Shown: positions 17,630 through 26,706, counted from the stretch's first letter. The stretch is DNA of 40,549 nucleotides from Clostridia bacterium (GCA_017467265.1 JAFTSO010000020.1:1-40549); one strand, 5' to 3'. The notes: generated from the sequence alone by a model not told the origin. Translations and numbers: made by a program.

Positions 17630-18736
17630 ATGCATAACGCATGTATCGTATTGCAAAAGAAAATCAACCCGTCCGATCGCGGTGTCAACGCCGTATTGGG
17701 TGCTTTTTCTGCGAGCGGTTATTCCCTTTCCGAAGTGCGTTTTCTGTTGCAATCGGACGCACAAAGCGTAAAACAGGCTTTGAAGACCTTGAAAGAAAGT
17801 GCGGATACGATTGTGCTTTTGGCGGACAAAATGGCGTTGCCCATCGCAAAGGGATATTTTGCAGAGTATTTTAATGACAATACCGCACAAAATATCTTTG
17901 GGAGCGCAGGTGTGTATCGAGATAAGAAAACGTCACTATTTCTGCTTTCCGCTGACGAAACGGAAACGGGCGTGGGATACGCGAAGAACGTATGCGTGCC
18001 TTATCTGCAACAGCTGCTCGGTGTTCGCTATGATAAAATGGTAATCCGTACAGTGGGCGCGAACGAAGAACGGGTGCGTGGATTGTTGGCGCAAGTTGAC
18101 AATATGAGTGGCAACCGTTTGTCTTATCAGCATACGCGAAAGCACGACGAAGACGTGATAGAGATCGCGTATGACAGCAATACGCCGCGTATGTTAACGG
18201 ATGATGTTTTGCGTATGCTTGCGGACGGCTTGGGGGATACCGTGTACGCGTTGAACAGCGATGCGACGCTGGAAGAACAGCTCGTCACGCTCTTAAAATT
18301 ACGCCGTAGAAAGATCAGCGTAGCCGAATCGTTTACGGGCGGTGGAATCGCAAAGCGTATCACGTCCGTATCGGGGGCAAGCGAAGTCTATTTTGAAGGA
18401 CTGAACACGTATGACGAGCTCTCGAAGATCAAACGGCTTGGTGTTTCCGAATACACGTTGCAAACATCAGGGGCAGTGTCCGATCAAACGGCGTACGAAA
18501 TGGCAACGGGGCTCTTGAATACGGGCTGTTGCGATATTGCGATCGCCACGACAGGGCTTGCGGGACCGAAAACGGACCGTTCGATGCTACCCGTAGGGCT
18601 TTGTTTTATTGCCGTAGGCGTAAAGGAACAGGTGCTTGTGTATCGATATAAATTTGACGGTAATCGCGAAGATATCACTGAAAAGGCAATCAATTACGCA
18701 TTATATTTGGCGTACAAACATCTGAAAAATCTTTAA
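17630..18736 (+). CDS. cinA: CinA-family protein with divergent N-terminal domain
   Basis: The C-terminal half (about residues 220-368) is a clear CinA C-terminal domain (nicotinamide-nucleotide amidase type). It has SVAESFTGGGIAKRI, GLNTYDELSK, LGVSEYTLQTSGAVS, and ATTGLAGPKTD.S..PVGL. In the family this activity recycles NMN. The N-terminal half occupies the place of the MoCF/COG1058 domain but lacks recognisable GDELLxGxxxN and TGGLGPTxDD blocks, so it looks degenerate. Total length (368) is below the usual 410-420. AAAGGGAG precedes ATG 17630. Context (pgsA before, recA 34 bp after) matches the classical cinA-recA pair. Confidence 0.85.
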   Translation: MHNACIVLQKKINPSDRGVNAVLGAFSASGYSLSEVRFLLQSDAQSVKQALKTLKESADTIVLLADKMALPIAKGYFAEYFNDNTAQNIFGSAGVYRDKKTSLFLLSADETETGVGYAKNVCVPYLQQLLGVRYDKMVIRTVGANEERVRGLLAQVDNMSGNRLSYQHTRKHDEDVIEIAYDSNTPRMLTDDVLRMLADGLGDTVYALNSDATLEEQLVTLLKLRRRKISVAESFTGGGIAKRITSVSGASEVYFEGLNTYDELSKIKRLGVSEYTLQTSGAVSDQTAYEMATGLLNTGCCDIAIATTGLAGPKTDRSMLPVGLCFIAVGVKEQVLVYRYKFDGNREDITEKAINYALYLAYKHLKNL

Positions 18737-18770
18737 TAAAGCAAAAAAATAAACAGGAGAATATAAAAAA

Positions 18771-19802
18771 ATGGCAAACGAAAAGAACACGGAAAAAATG
18801 AAGGCGCTCGACGCCGTATTGTTGCAGATTGAAAAACAGTACGGCAAAGGCTCGATTATGCGTCTTGGCGACGAAGCTGGTCAGACTGAGATCGACGTGA
18901 TCCCTTCGGGGTGTCTTACGCTTGATTTGGCGTTGGGGATCGGCGGTTTCCCCAGAGGTAGGATTATCGAAATCTACGGCCCGGAATCTTCGGGTAAAAC
19001 GACGGTTGCGCTGCACGCGGTTGCAGAGGCGCAAAAGATGGGGGGCGTGGCGGCGTTCATCGACGCAGAGCACGCACTCGATCCTGTGTATGCGAAGAAA
19101 CTTGGCGTAAATTTGGACGATCTGTACGTGTCCCAGCCCGACACGGGCGAACAGGCGCTCGATATCACCGATGCACTCGTTAGAAGTTCTGCTGTGGATA
19201 TTATCGTCATTGACTCCGTTGCGGCGCTCACGCCCAAAGCGGAAATTGAAGGGGATATGGGTGACACGCACGTAGGTTTGCAGGCGCGCTTGATGTCGCA
19301 GGCACTCCGTAAGTTGACCGCTATCGTCAACAAATCGAAAACGTGCGTTATCTTTATCAACCAGCTGCGTGAAAAGGTAGGTATTATGTTCGGCAATCCC
19401 GAAACAACTCCCGGCGGTAAGGCACTGAAATTTTACGCAAGTATGCGTTTGGATATCCGTAAAACGGACACGCTCAAAGACGCAGACGGCGCGATGGGCA
19501 ACAGAACGAAAGCGAAAATTGTAAAAAACAAGCTCGCGCCCCCGTTCCGTCAGGCGGAATTTGATATTGTCTTTGGCGAAGGTATTTCGCAGGAAGGATG
19601 TATAATGGATATGGGCGTACAATACGACATTATCGGCAAGAGTGGCGCGTTTTACAGCTACAACGGAAATAAAATTGCGCAGGGTAAGGAAAAAATGCGT
19701 CAATTCCTGAAAGATAATCCCGAAGTGCGTGCAGAGATCGAACAAAAGATCCGCGATGCAGCGCGCGGCAACGTAGCCGAAGAAACGTCGGACGAAGAGT
19801 GA
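18771..19802 (+). CDS. recA: Recombinase RecA
   Basis: RecA forms filaments on single-stranded DNA, catalyses strand exchange and triggers LexA cleavage. The 343 residues include [11 protein letters not shown], Walker [10 protein letters not shown] (about residues 70-78), IDAEHALDP, Walker [38 protein letters not shown] and the DNA-binding loop region [16 protein letters not shown]. The acidic C-terminal tail (ETSDEE) is typical. AGGAG precedes the ATG. I saw no obvious promoter or LexA box in the 34-bp gap after cinA, so it is probably transcribed from within or upstream of the rimO-pgsA-cinA unit. Confidence 0.98.
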   Translation: MANEKNTEKMKALDAVLLQIEKQYGKGSIMRLGDEAGQTEIDVIPSGCLTLDLALGIGGFPRGRIIEIYGPESSGKTTVALHAVAEAQKMGGVAAFIDAEHALDPVYAKKLGVNLDDLYVSQPDTGEQALDITDALVRSSAVDIIVIDSVAALTPKAEIEGDMGDTHVGLQARLMSQALRKLTAIVNKSKTCVIFINQLREKVGIMFGNPETTPGGKALKFYASMRLDIRKTDTLKDADGAMGNRTKAKIVKNKLAPPFRQAEFDIVFGEGISQEGCIMDMGVQYDIIGKSGAFYSYNGNKIAQGKEKMRQFLKDNPEVRAEIEQKIRDAARGNVAEETSDEE

Positions 19803-19824
19803 AACTGTAATTACAATATAGCAG

Positions 19825-19865
19825 AAAACGGAAGTTTGCAAAGATAGCGAATTTCCGTTTTTTAT
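19825..19865 (+). terminator. Rho-independent terminator after recA
   Basis: AAAACGGAA (19825-19833) pairs with TTCCGTTTT (19853-19861), extended inside by TTTGC/GCGAA, then a T-rich tail. It starts 23 nt after the recA stop. Confidence 0.87.
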
Positions 19866-19911
19866 TTTGCCATTTTTTTACACTTTACAGAAAGTATTTT
19901 TCGCCAAAGCA

Positions 19912-19940
19912 TTGACTTTTTTGAAAATATATTGTACAAT
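19912..19940 (+). promoter_or_regulatory. Sigma-A-type promoter for rny
   Basis: TTGACT (19912-19917) and TACAAT (19935-19940) are 17 bp apart. The predicted start is near 19947, giving rny a leader of about 139 nt, which folds as described in the next entry. Confidence 0.85.
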
Positions 19941-19965
19941 AGATGCGATAGAAAAAATTATAATT

Positions 19966-20039
19966 CGGATTTTTGGCAAAACCACCGAAATTTGGGGTGC
20001 AAGCCGCAAACAGCAGGCGTTATATTGCGAAAAAATCCG
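19966..20039 (+). promoter_or_regulatory. Structured 5' leader of rny (three-way junction, possible cis-regulator)
   Basis: Within the rny leader an outer stem CGGATTTTT (19966-19974)/AAAAATCCG (20031-20039) is continued by GCAA (19976-19979)/TTGC (20025-20028). Inside are two hairpins: ACC-A-CC...GGGGT (19981-19998, bulged A, loop GAAATTT) and GCCGC...GC-A-GGC (20003-20018, bulged A, loop AAACA). The arrangement resembles a riboswitch-like three-way junction. Some strings (GGCAAAACC, GAAA, GGTGCAAGCC) recall the cyclic di-GMP-I aptamer, but its long third stem and 3' closing consensus are not evident. It could instead be an autoregulatory target of RNase Y. Confidence 0.45.
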
Positions 20040-20085
20040 TGTCAATAATGGTTTTATCAATTAAATTTTTACAGGAGGCACAATA

Positions 20086-21711
20086 ATGCACAACTTTACT
20101 TTGAGCGTCCTGTTTCTGGCTGGCGTCCCCGTATGGGGCGCGATCGGTATTGCGGCGGCTGCGGCAATCGTTGCAGTGATTGTTGAATTTTTCCTTAGCG
20201 GATATCTGCGCAAGAAAAAGGAAACGAAAGCTGTCGGCGCGGCTACGTCGCAAGCAGACAAGATCGTAGGTGATGCAAAGGCGGAGGCCGATCGTATCGT
20301 TGCCCACGGCAAGGAAGAAAGCAAGCGCGCTTTGAAAGAAGCGTTGCTTGAAGCGAAGGAACAGGATTTAAGATTAAGAAAAGAGTTCGAGAACGAAACG
20401 AAAGAAAAGAAAGCCGAGATCCAACGTATGGAGCAACGCTTGACGCAAAAGGAAGATTCGTTGGATAAAAAATCCGAAGCGCTCGAACAGCAAAAGGAAA
20501 ACCTTTTGAAAAAGGAAGAAGAGATCGATGTTTTGAAAGAAAAACTCGATTCTCAACACGAGCTTATGATCCAAGAGCTGGAAAAGGTGGCGCAGTTAAC
20601 GCGCGACGAAGCGAAGAAACAGCTCACTGAAGAGATCTTGGACGACGTACGTCACGACGTTGCGATTCAGGTGCGTAATCTGGAACAGCAGGCAAAGGAC
20701 GAAGCGGACATTAACGCGAAGAAGATCATTTCGCTCGCAATTCAAAAATGTGCGGCAGATCAGGCGTCGGAAATTACCGTTTCCGTCGTGCCTCTGCCCA
20801 ACGATGATATGAAGGCGCGTATTATCGGTAGAGAAGGTAGAAATATCCGTGCGCTCGAAAATGCTACGGGTATCGAGCTGATTATTGACGACACGCCCGA
20901 GGTGGTTATTTTGTCGGGCTTTGATCCCGTTCGCCGTGAGATCGCCCGTCTTTCCTTGGAAAGATTGATTAATGACGGCAGAATCCATCCTGCACGTATC
21001 GAAGAAACGGTGGACAAAGTCACCCGTGAAATGGATATGCAGATCAAAGAGGCTGGCGAAGCGGCCGTGTTCGAGGCGGGTATTTTCGGATTGCACCCTG
21101 AGCTGATCAAGCTCATCGGTCGTTTGAAATTTAGAACGAGCTATGGTCAAAACGTGTACAAGCACTCGGTAGAAGTATCGATGCTCGCAGGGCAAATGGC
21201 GGCAGAGCTTGGGTTGGACGTGAACTTTGCAAAACGCGCTGGTTTGCTCCATGATATCGGTAAGGCTGTCGATCAAGAACAAGAAGGCACGCATATTCAA
21301 ATTGGTGCAGATCTTGCCAAGAAATACAAGGAAAATGCGAACATTGTCAACGCGATTATGGCACACCACGGCGACGTAGAGCCGAAGACGATCGAGGCTG
21401 TATTGATTCAGGCAGCAGACGCGATTTCGGGTGCACGTCCTGGTGCAAGACGTGAAATGGGCTCAAACTATGTAAAACGTTTGGAAAGACTGGAAGAAAT
21501 CGCCAGTGGTTTCCACGGCGTAGAAAAGAGCTATGCAATTCAGGCAGGCCGCGAAGTTCGTGTTATCGTCAAACCCGAACAGGTTGATGACGCGCAGGCA
21601 TTGTTCCTTGCGAAGGACATTGCGAAAAAGATCGAAACGGAGCTCGAATACCCCGGTCAGATCAAGGTCAACGTTATCCGCGAATTCCGTGGCGTTGAAT
21701 ACGCAAAATAA
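20086..21711 (+). CDS. rny: Ribonuclease Y
   Basis: RNase Y is the membrane-anchored endoribonuclease that starts mRNA decay in many Bacillota. The 541-residue protein has an N-terminal membrane helix (about residues 12-45, [20 protein letters not shown]). A long Lys/Glu coiled coil follows (about 45-225), then a KH domain with [14 protein letters not shown] (about 245-258) and an HD domain with [12 protein letters not shown] plus MAHHGD. These match the family in order and length. AGGAGGCACAAT gives a near-perfect ribosome site before ATG 20086. It is transcribed alone from its own promoter and is followed by a strong terminator. Confidence 0.97.
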   Translation: MHNFTLSVLFLAGVPVWGAIGIAAAAAIVAVIVEFFLSGYLRKKKETKAVGAATSQADKIVGDAKAEADRIVAHGKEESKRALKEALLEAKEQDLRLRKEFENETKEKKAEIQRMEQRLTQKEDSLDKKSEALEQQKENLLKKEEEIDVLKEKLDSQHELMIQELEKVAQLTRDEAKKQLTEEILDDVRHDVAIQVRNLEQQAKDEADINAKKIISLAIQKCAADQASEITVSVVPLPNDDMKARIIGREGRNIRALENATGIELIIDDTPEVVILSGFDPVRREIARLSLERLINDGRIHPARIEETVDKVTREMDMQIKEAGEAAVFEAGIFGLHPELIKLIGRLKFRTSYGQNVYKHSVEVSMLAGQMAAELGLDVNFAKRAGLLHDIGKAVDQEQEGTHIQIGADLAKKYKENANIVNAIMAHHGDVEPKTIEAVLIQAADAISGARPGARREMGSNYVKRLERLEEIASGFHGVEKSYAIQAGREVRVIVKPEQVDDAQALFLAKDIAKKIETELEYPGQIKVNVIREFRGVEYAK

Positions 21712-21720
21712 GGAAAAAGC

Positions 21721-21760
21721 AAAAAATTCTCTTCGCCGAGTTTGGCGGAGAGAATTTTTT
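21721..21760 (+). terminator. Rho-independent terminator after rny
   Basis: A long stem AAAAATTCTCTTCGCC/GGCGGAGAGAATTTTT (one mismatch) closes a 6-nt loop, and the descending arm ends in a T run at 21760. It begins 10 nt after the rny stop. Confidence 0.92.
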
Positions 21761-21809
21761 ATGTGGGCGAAAACTTTTGAAAAATTTTCAAAAAACAGGT
21801 TGATATAGC

Positions 21810-21838
21810 TTGACAATCGGCGTTTTTTTCACTATAAT
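21810..21838 (+). promoter_or_regulatory. Consensus sigma-A promoter for tRNA-Thr
   Basis: TTGACA (21810-21815) and TATAAT (21833-21838) match consensus exactly, with a 17-bp spacer; the tRNA starts 18 nt after the -10. The A/T-only stretch just upstream (an imperfect UP-like region containing the palindrome at 21775-21793) may strengthen it. Confidence 0.93.
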
Positions 21839-21856
21839 GTCATAGTAATGATAAAT

Positions 21857-21932
<76 letters not shown>

Positions 21933-21934
21933 TA

Positions 21935-21969
21935 ATGCAACCAATCCCTTGTGGCTTGGTTGCATTTTT
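21935..21969 (+). terminator. Terminator between tRNA-Thr and pdxK
   Basis: ATGCAACCAA (21935-21944) pairs perfectly with TTGGTTGCAT (21956-21965), followed by TTTT. As no promoter is evident between it and pdxK, it may act as an attenuator for pdxK. Confidence 0.85.
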
Positions 21970-22009
21970 CCAATTTTTGATACGCATACGTATGACGGGA
22001 GAGAGAATT

Positions 22010-22837
22010 ATGGCATACAAAAAGATCTTGACAATTCAGGACATTTCTTGTGTTGGGCAATGCTCGCTGACGGTAGCGTTGCCGATTTTGTCCGCTTGCG
22101 GACACGAAACGTGTATTTTGCCGTCCGCCGTTTTATCGACTCATACAGCAGGATTTAGCGGCTTCACGTTCCGTGATTTGACGGACGATATGCCTGCAAT
22201 TCAGGCGCATTGGCAGAAAGAAGGGATTGCCTTTGACAGCATTTATACAGGGTATCTTGGCAGCACGAAACAGGTCGGCTACGTTAAGAATATCTTGGAC
22301 ACGATGGGCGTGGAAGGGGCGATCAAGATCGTTGATCCTGCATTTGCAGACAACGGCAAACTGTACCCGATTTTTGATGCGGAGTACGTGAACGCGATGA
22401 AAACGCTCTGTCCTTCTGCGGATATTTTAGTGCCGAATATCACCGAGGCTTGCTTTCTCGCAGGCGTAGAATACAAGGAGAGCTATGACGAGCAGTATAT
22501 TAAAGGGCTGCTTTCGGCGCTGGAAGAATTGGGCTGTTCGACGATTGTATTGACGGGTGTTGGCTACGAAAGTGGTAAGACGGGCGTGGTCGTGTATGAA
22601 CGTGGTCAAATCCGTTATTACGAACACAAACGTATTGCAAGGGGCTGTCACGGCACGGGGGACGTGTACGCGTCGGCGTTCACGGGCGCCCTTTTGAACG
22701 GCAAGGATATTTTTACGGCGGCAAAGATTGCAGCCGATTACACCGTGCGTTGTATCGAGAATACGCAAGGCGATCCCGACCATTGGTACGGTGTAAAATT
22801 CGAAACGGCGTTGCCGGATTTAATAAAAATGCTTTGA
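22010..22837 (+). CDS. pdxK: Pyridoxal/pyridoxine kinase (PdxK/PdxY type)
   Basis: This ribokinase-fold enzyme phosphorylates B6 vitamers for salvage to pyridoxal phosphate. The 275 residues show ILTIQDISCVGQCSLT at the N-terminus, the STHTAGFSG and DSIYTGYLGS blocks typical of the Bacillota pyridoxamine kinase group, VPNITEA, and the anion-hole motif CHGTGDVYASAF near residues 218-229. I chose ATG 22010, preceded by GGGAGAGAG; ATG 21992 is in frame but has no site. The same frame continues back through the tRNA gene, which is coincidental. Related ThiD kinases are a weaker alternative because the STHTAGF block favours PdxK. Confidence 0.88.
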   Translation: MAYKKILTIQDISCVGQCSLTVALPILSACGHETCILPSAVLSTHTAGFSGFTFRDLTDDMPAIQAHWQKEGIAFDSIYTGYLGSTKQVGYVKNILDTMGVEGAIKIVDPAFADNGKLYPIFDAEYVNAMKTLCPSADILVPNITEACFLAGVEYKESYDEQYIKGLLSALEELGCSTIVLTGVGYESGKTGVVVYERGQIRYYEHKRIARGCHGTGDVYASAFTGALLNGKDIFTAAKIAADYTVRCIENTQGDPDHWYGVKFETALPDLIKML

Positions 22838-22870
22838 TAGAATTTGACACGTATCGCGCAATAGCACACA

Positions 22871-22912
22871 AAATACTGCGACTGTACATAAGAACAGCCG
22901 CAGTATTTTATA
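22871..22912 (+). terminator. Terminator after pdxK
   Basis: AAATACTGCG (22871-22880) pairs with CGCAGTATTT (22899-22908), with an inner ACTGT/ACAG pairing, then a short T-rich tail. It lies about 34 nt after the pdxK stop. Confidence 0.75.
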
Positions 22913-22914
22913 CG

Positions 22915-22950
22915 ATAAAAAATCTCGCTCAAAAACTTGAGCGAGATTTT
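22915..22950 (-). terminator. Terminator of the GH130-type gene (probably bidirectional)
   Basis: AAAATCTCGCTCAA/TTGAGCGAGATTTT is a perfect 14-bp stem with a 4-nt loop. On the minus strand it is followed by a run of T (from 22922), just 6 nt after the stop of the minus-strand gene. The plus-strand side also ends in TTTT. Confidence 0.88.
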
Positions 22951-22955
22951 GTCTA

Positions 22956-23951
22956 TTAGTTAAAGGTTTTTGCAAATTCCAACAGCTTATCCACCGTTGA
23001 GAAAGCGATACCCATATTCGTATCCGCCGCTCCGTAGTAGATGGACACTCTGCCTTCCGAATCGACGAGCGCCGAACAAGGGAATAAAACATTAGGGGTA
23101 AACCCGATCGTTTCGTAATCATAGCCTACTTCCGGAGTCATCAGATACCGCCGTGCCCTGTATTTCACCTTGGACGGATCGTCAAGATCGAGTACAGCCA
23201 CGCCAAAGCTATACGTCAAGCCGTTGCACGTTCTTTGAACGCCGTGATAAATCAAAATCCAGCCCTCGTCCGTTTTAATAGGCGCAGGGCCTGCTCCGAT
23301 TTTTATACGTTCCCAGTAATTGTTTGCGTGGAAATTCTTCATCAAGAGCTTATGATTGCCCCAGTATAAAAGGTCGGGTCTTTCGCTCAAATAGATATGT
23401 CCGAACGGGGTATTGCCATCGTCGCTGGGGCGGCTGAGCATCAAATATTTCCCGTTCACTTTTTCAGGGAACAGAACGCCGTTGCGGTTATATGGCAAGA
23501 AATTGTTGGGCAGCATTTCAAAATATTTGAAATCTGTCGTTTTTGCAGTATAGATGGACGGACCTTCAATATCCGCGCAAAAAATCACGTAATATGCGTC
23601 TTCGAGCTTCACCAAACGGGGATCGTATGCGTACGGATAGGTGAACCTGCTACCATCGCGATTATAGAACGTAATGGGCGTCGTTTCGAAATTCCATTTT
23701 GCGCCGTCCTCACTTCTGCCTAAATAGAGATCGGGCGTACCCGTTTTATCTTCACAGCGGAAAACGCCGATATATTTGCCGTCCACAATCGCTGCCGCGC
23801 TGTTAAAAATATGCCAGAAATGTTCTTCCTTGGAAAGATTGAACAGGGGATTTTTGCTATAACGCCAAATATATTTATCCGCACCGTCAGGTCTTTCTTC
23901 CCACAACATACCATCGTTATCTTTATAATACGCCTTATCTACTTTTGCCAT
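22956..23951 (-). CDS. GH130-family glycosidase / beta-mannoside phosphorylase-like protein
   Basis: The 331-residue protein looks like a five-bladed propeller enzyme of family GH130, whose members mostly phosphorolyse beta-mannosides (for example mannosyl-glucose or mannosyl-N-acetylglucosamine). Features matching the family are LYLGRSEDG (about 76-84), AYDPRL with the likely catalytic Asp (about 108-113), VLFPEK, GAGPAPI, LIYHGV, and NVLFPCSALVDSEGRVSIYYG near the C-terminus. There is no signal peptide, so it is cytoplasmic; the exact substrate cannot be told. I chose the ATG whose first base is 23951 because TTGGAGAG precedes it on the minus strand. It is divergent from an AraC regulator, a plausible control pair. 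Confidence 0.82.
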   Translation of the reverse strand: MAKVDKAYYKDNDGMLWEERPDGADKYIWRYSKNPLFNLSKEEHFWHIFNSAAAIVDGKYIGVFRCEDKTGTPDLYLGRSEDGAKWNFETTPITFYNRDGSRFTYPYAYDPRLVKLEDAYYVIFCADIEGPSIYTAKTTDFKYFEMLPNNFLPYNRNGVLFPEKVNGKYLMLSRPSDDGNTPFGHIYLSERPDLLYWGNHKLLMKNFHANNYWERIKIGAGPAPIKTDEGWILIYHGVQRTCNGLTYSFGVAVLDLDDPSKVKYRARRYLMTPEVGYDYETIGFTPNVLFPCSALVDSEGRVSIYYGAADTNMGIAFSTVDKLLEFAKTFN

Positions 23952-24073
23952 AATAACACTCTCCAATTTAATATTGTCAACGGCATTTCCCGTTCACGGT
24001 TTTATTGTAGCATACCACAAAAAAAGTGGGAATACTAAAATCTATCAAATACTTTTGTTTTTTGCTCATTTCC

Positions 24074-24101
24074 TTGACTTTTGCTTAAAAAATGTTATAA
24101 T
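24074..24101 (+). promoter_or_regulatory. Promoter for the AraC regulator-ABC transporter pair
   Basis: TTGACT (24074-24079) and a perfect TATAAT (24096-24101) have a 16-bp spacer. TGT just before the -10 gives an extended -10. It faces away from the minus-strand glycosidase gene across a 179-bp intergenic region. Confidence 0.82.
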
Positions 24102-24130
24102 ATTTGTAAGCAACGAAAAAGGGGTGCGCT

Positions 24131-24979
24131 ATGATGGTTTGTACGAAACCAAGCTATGCAAAAAATCTGTTTTTTCATATTAAATATCAAGACTATCCCT
24201 ATTTGCATGCGCACGATTACTGGGAATTCGTGCTGGTGTTAAAGGGTACCATCGTGCACAAAATCAACGGCGAAGTGCAGGAGCTTGCGCAAAACACACT
24301 TTGCTTGATCAGACCTAACGATGAGCACTCGTTGCACAATAAAAAGAAACAGGTGTCGCAGCACCTGAATTTGGGGATTGACGCGGCGTATTTCGAGCGG
24401 TATTTGCGTTTGGTTTGTCCGTCGATGTACGAGGAATTTTTAACGGCAAAGATGCCTACGGAGATTACGCTCTCGCCTGCAAAGGCAAACCGTATCTACA
24501 ACGACGCGAACAAAGTGCTTTCTGCGGACGAAACGTGTTATGAAATGCAGATGCAGCTCCTCTTTATGGATATTTTGCGCGAAGTCTATTCAGAGCACAT
24601 TAAGAGTACGCCGACAAAAAACGAGTATTCGCCTGCGGTGTCGCACCTGATTATGCTGATGAACAATCCCGAGAATATGAAACGGGACGTGGCGGATTTG
24701 ATACAAGAAACGAATTATTCGTATTCGCATACCAACCGTGTGTTTGTGCGCGAAGTGGGGTTAACGCCCAGCCAATATTTCCGCGAAAAAAAATTCGAAT
24801 ACGCAAAGACGATGATCGGGGATACGGATATGCCCTTGGCAGATATAGCCTTTACAATCGGGTATGAGAATTATCCGCATTTTTCGACGGCGTTAAAAAA
24901 ATATACAGGGGTTGCGCCTGCGGAATTTGGCAGAAATAAGCGTGATTATTATCAATCAGAGAAGAAGAAAAACATATGA
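24131..24979 (+). CDS. AraC-family transcriptional regulator
   Basis: The 282-residue protein has an N-terminal cupin-like ligand domain (YPYLHAHDYWEFVLVLKG..H.ING..., about residues 19-70, with the AraC-type HxH/E pattern). Its C-terminal DNA-binding domain has two helix-turn-helix units, DVADLIQETNYSYSHTNRVF and ADIAFTIGYENYPHFSTALK (about 195-265), ending in the usual YTGVAPAEF. Such regulators often answer sugars, and the divergent glycosidase gene makes a carbohydrate signal plausible (inference). AAGGGG lies 6 nt before ATG 24131, with a second ATG at 24134. The stop overlaps the ABC gene by 4 nt, so the two are co-transcribed. Confidence 0.9.
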   Translation: MMVCTKPSYAKNLFFHIKYQDYPYLHAHDYWEFVLVLKGTIVHKINGEVQELAQNTLCLIRPNDEHSLHNKKKQVSQHLNLGIDAAYFERYLRLVCPSMYEEFLTAKMPTEITLSPAKANRIYNDANKVLSADETCYEMQMQLLFMDILREVYSEHIKSTPTKNEYSPAVSHLIMLMNNPENMKRDVADLIQETNYSYSHTNRVFVREVGLTPSQYFREKKFEYAKTMIGDTDMPLADIAFTIGYENYPHFSTALKKYTGVAPAEFGRNKRDYYQSEKKKNI

Positions 24980-26706
24980 AAAAATTAGCTCGATTTTTTG
25001 TTTATTATAAACCGCATAAAAAATTGTTTTTGATGGATTTGATTTGTTCGTTTTTGATTTCCGTGTGCAATATGTTCTATCCGATGATAGCGCGAGGCAT
25101 TATGAACGATTACGTGCCCAACCGAAATCTGCGTCTTTTGGTGACGTGGGTGATCGTTTTGGCGGTGATATACGTTTTGAAAAGCATACTCACGTATATC
25201 GTCGGGTATTGGGGGCACGTGCTTGGTGTTCGCATACAGGGGGATATGCGAAGAAATCTGTTTTCGCATATCGAAACGCTTCCGTTTTCCTATTTCGACG
25301 AGAATAAGACGGGTAGCGTAATGTCCCGAATTCTCAATGATTTGTTCGAGGTTTCCGAGCTGGCGCATCACGGGCCTGAAGACGTGTTCAATTCCTTTTT
25401 ATCGATCGTCGGGGCACTTGTTATGCTCGGCTATATCAATCCATGGTTGACATTGATCGTGGCGTGCTATGTGCCGCTTATGATTTTATTCGCAGCGAAA
25501 GCGCGTCGAAAAATGAGCCGTGCGTTTACCGAGTCGAGAAAACGTGTGGCGGAATTAAACGCGGAGATCGAATCTTCGGTGTCGGGGGTGCGTATCACGA
25601 AAGCGTATAACGCACGTCATCGAGAAGAAGAAAAATTCGAACGAGTAAACGGCGATTTCAAACGTGCGCGTTCGGGTGCGTATCGTGCTATGGGCGGTTT
25701 TCAGGCGGGCATGTCCGCGTTCAACGACTTTTTATACCTGATCGCGCTACTTTCGGGTGGGCTGATGTTTTATTATAACGTAATTGAAAACGTGGGGGAT
25801 TTCACCGCGTATATTTTGTATATCACAATGCTACTCACGCCCATACGTACGCTGATCAACTTGTTCGAGCAGATACAGGACGGTATGACAGGTTTTAACC
25901 GCTTTTGCGAAGTAATGGATACTCCGTCCGAATATGAGCCGAAAGAGCCCGTGTTCGCGGATTTGGACGGTGATATTTGCTTTGAAAACGTGTCGTTTGG
26001 GTACGCGAAGGAAGGTGAAAAAGGCGCGGACGTTTTGAAAAACGTTTCGTTTACAGTAAAAAAGGGTAAAACGGTAGCGCTCGTCGGCTCTTCGGGCGGA
26101 GGGAAAACAACGGTGTGTCATCTTTTGCCGAGATTTTATTTGCGAGACGAAGGCAAAATCACGATCGGCGGCACGGATATCAACGACGTGACTAGTGAGA
26201 ATTTGCGTGATAAAATCGCGCTGGTGGCGCAGGACGTATTCCTGTTTTCGGGCAGCATACGCGATAATATTATGTATAGTGCGCCCGAAAAAACGGAAGA
26301 AGAAATGCTGATTGCTGCAAAGCGTGCGAATATCCACGATTACGTGATGAGTTTACCCGACGGCTATGATACGGAAGTGGGTGAACGCGGTGTAAAACTT
26401 TCAGGTGGTCAAAAGCAGCGTATCTCGATCGCGCGTGCATTTTTGAAAAATCCGCCCATTTTGCTCCTAGATGAGGCAACAAGCGCGCTGGATAATATGA
26501 CGGAGATGCAGGTACAGAGTGCTTTGTCCGAGCTCTCGGAAGGGAGAACGACAATTGTTGTGGCGCACCGTCTTTCCACGGTAAAGAACGCGGACGAGAT
26601 TTTGGTGCTTACGGACGGCGAGATAACCGAGCGCGGTACGCACGAAGAGTTAGTTTCGCTCGGTGGACTGTATGCGGAGTTGTATCGCTATCAATTTAAG
26701 GAATAA
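24976..26706 (+). CDS. ABC transporter, fused permease and ATPase (exporter type)
   Basis: The 576-residue half-transporter has six membrane helices in the first 310 residues, including the coupling-region block SYFDENKTGSVMSRILND. A nucleotide-binding domain follows, with Walker A ALVGSSGGGKTT (about 370-381), Q-loop region ALVAQDVFLFSGSI, signature LSGGQKQRISIARAFL, Walker B PILLLDEATSALD and the switch VAHRLST. It would work as a homodimer, or pair with a partner not seen here. Substrate is unknown; this MsbA/LmrA-like class exports lipids, peptides or drugs. Its tight coupling to the AraC regulator (4-nt overlap) suggests that the regulator controls it. No strong terminator follows, only an A/T-only hairpin near 26716-26740. 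Confidence 0.92.
   Translation: MKKLARFFVYYKPHKKLFLMDLICSFLISVCNMFYPMIARGIMNDYVPNRNLRLLVTWVIVLAVIYVLKSILTYIVGYWGHVLGVRIQGDMRRNLFSHIETLPFSYFDENKTGSVMSRILNDLFEVSELAHHGPEDVFNSFLSIVGALVMLGYINPWLTLIVACYVPLMILFAAKARRKMSRAFTESRKRVAELNAEIESSVSGVRITKAYNARHREEEKFERVNGDFKRARSGAYRAMGGFQAGMSAFNDFLYLIALLSGGLMFYYNVIENVGDFTAYILYITMLLTPIRTLINLFEQIQDGMTGFNRFCEVMDTPSEYEPKEPVFADLDGDICFENVSFGYAKEGEKGADVLKNVSFTVKKGKTVALVGSSGGGKTTVCHLLPRFYLRDEGKITIGGTDINDVTSENLRDKIALVAQDVFLFSGSIRDNIMYSAPEKTEEEMLIAAKRANIHDYVMSLPDGYDTEVGERGVKLSGGQKQRISIARAFLKNPPILLLDEATSALDNMTEMQVQSALSELSEGRTTIVVAHRLSTVKNADEILVLTDGEITERGTHEELVSLGGLYAELYRYQFKE

Noticed and set aside
19966..20039. Calling the rny leader a cyclic di-GMP-I riboswitch
   Set aside because: Only short strings match; the long third stem, tetraloop-receptor and the 3' GGGUUACC-type closing strand are not evident.
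21775..21793. Palindrome TTTTGAAAAATTTTCAAAA as an operator of tRNA-Thr
   Set aside because: Low-complexity A/T sequence; more likely an UP-like element or chance.
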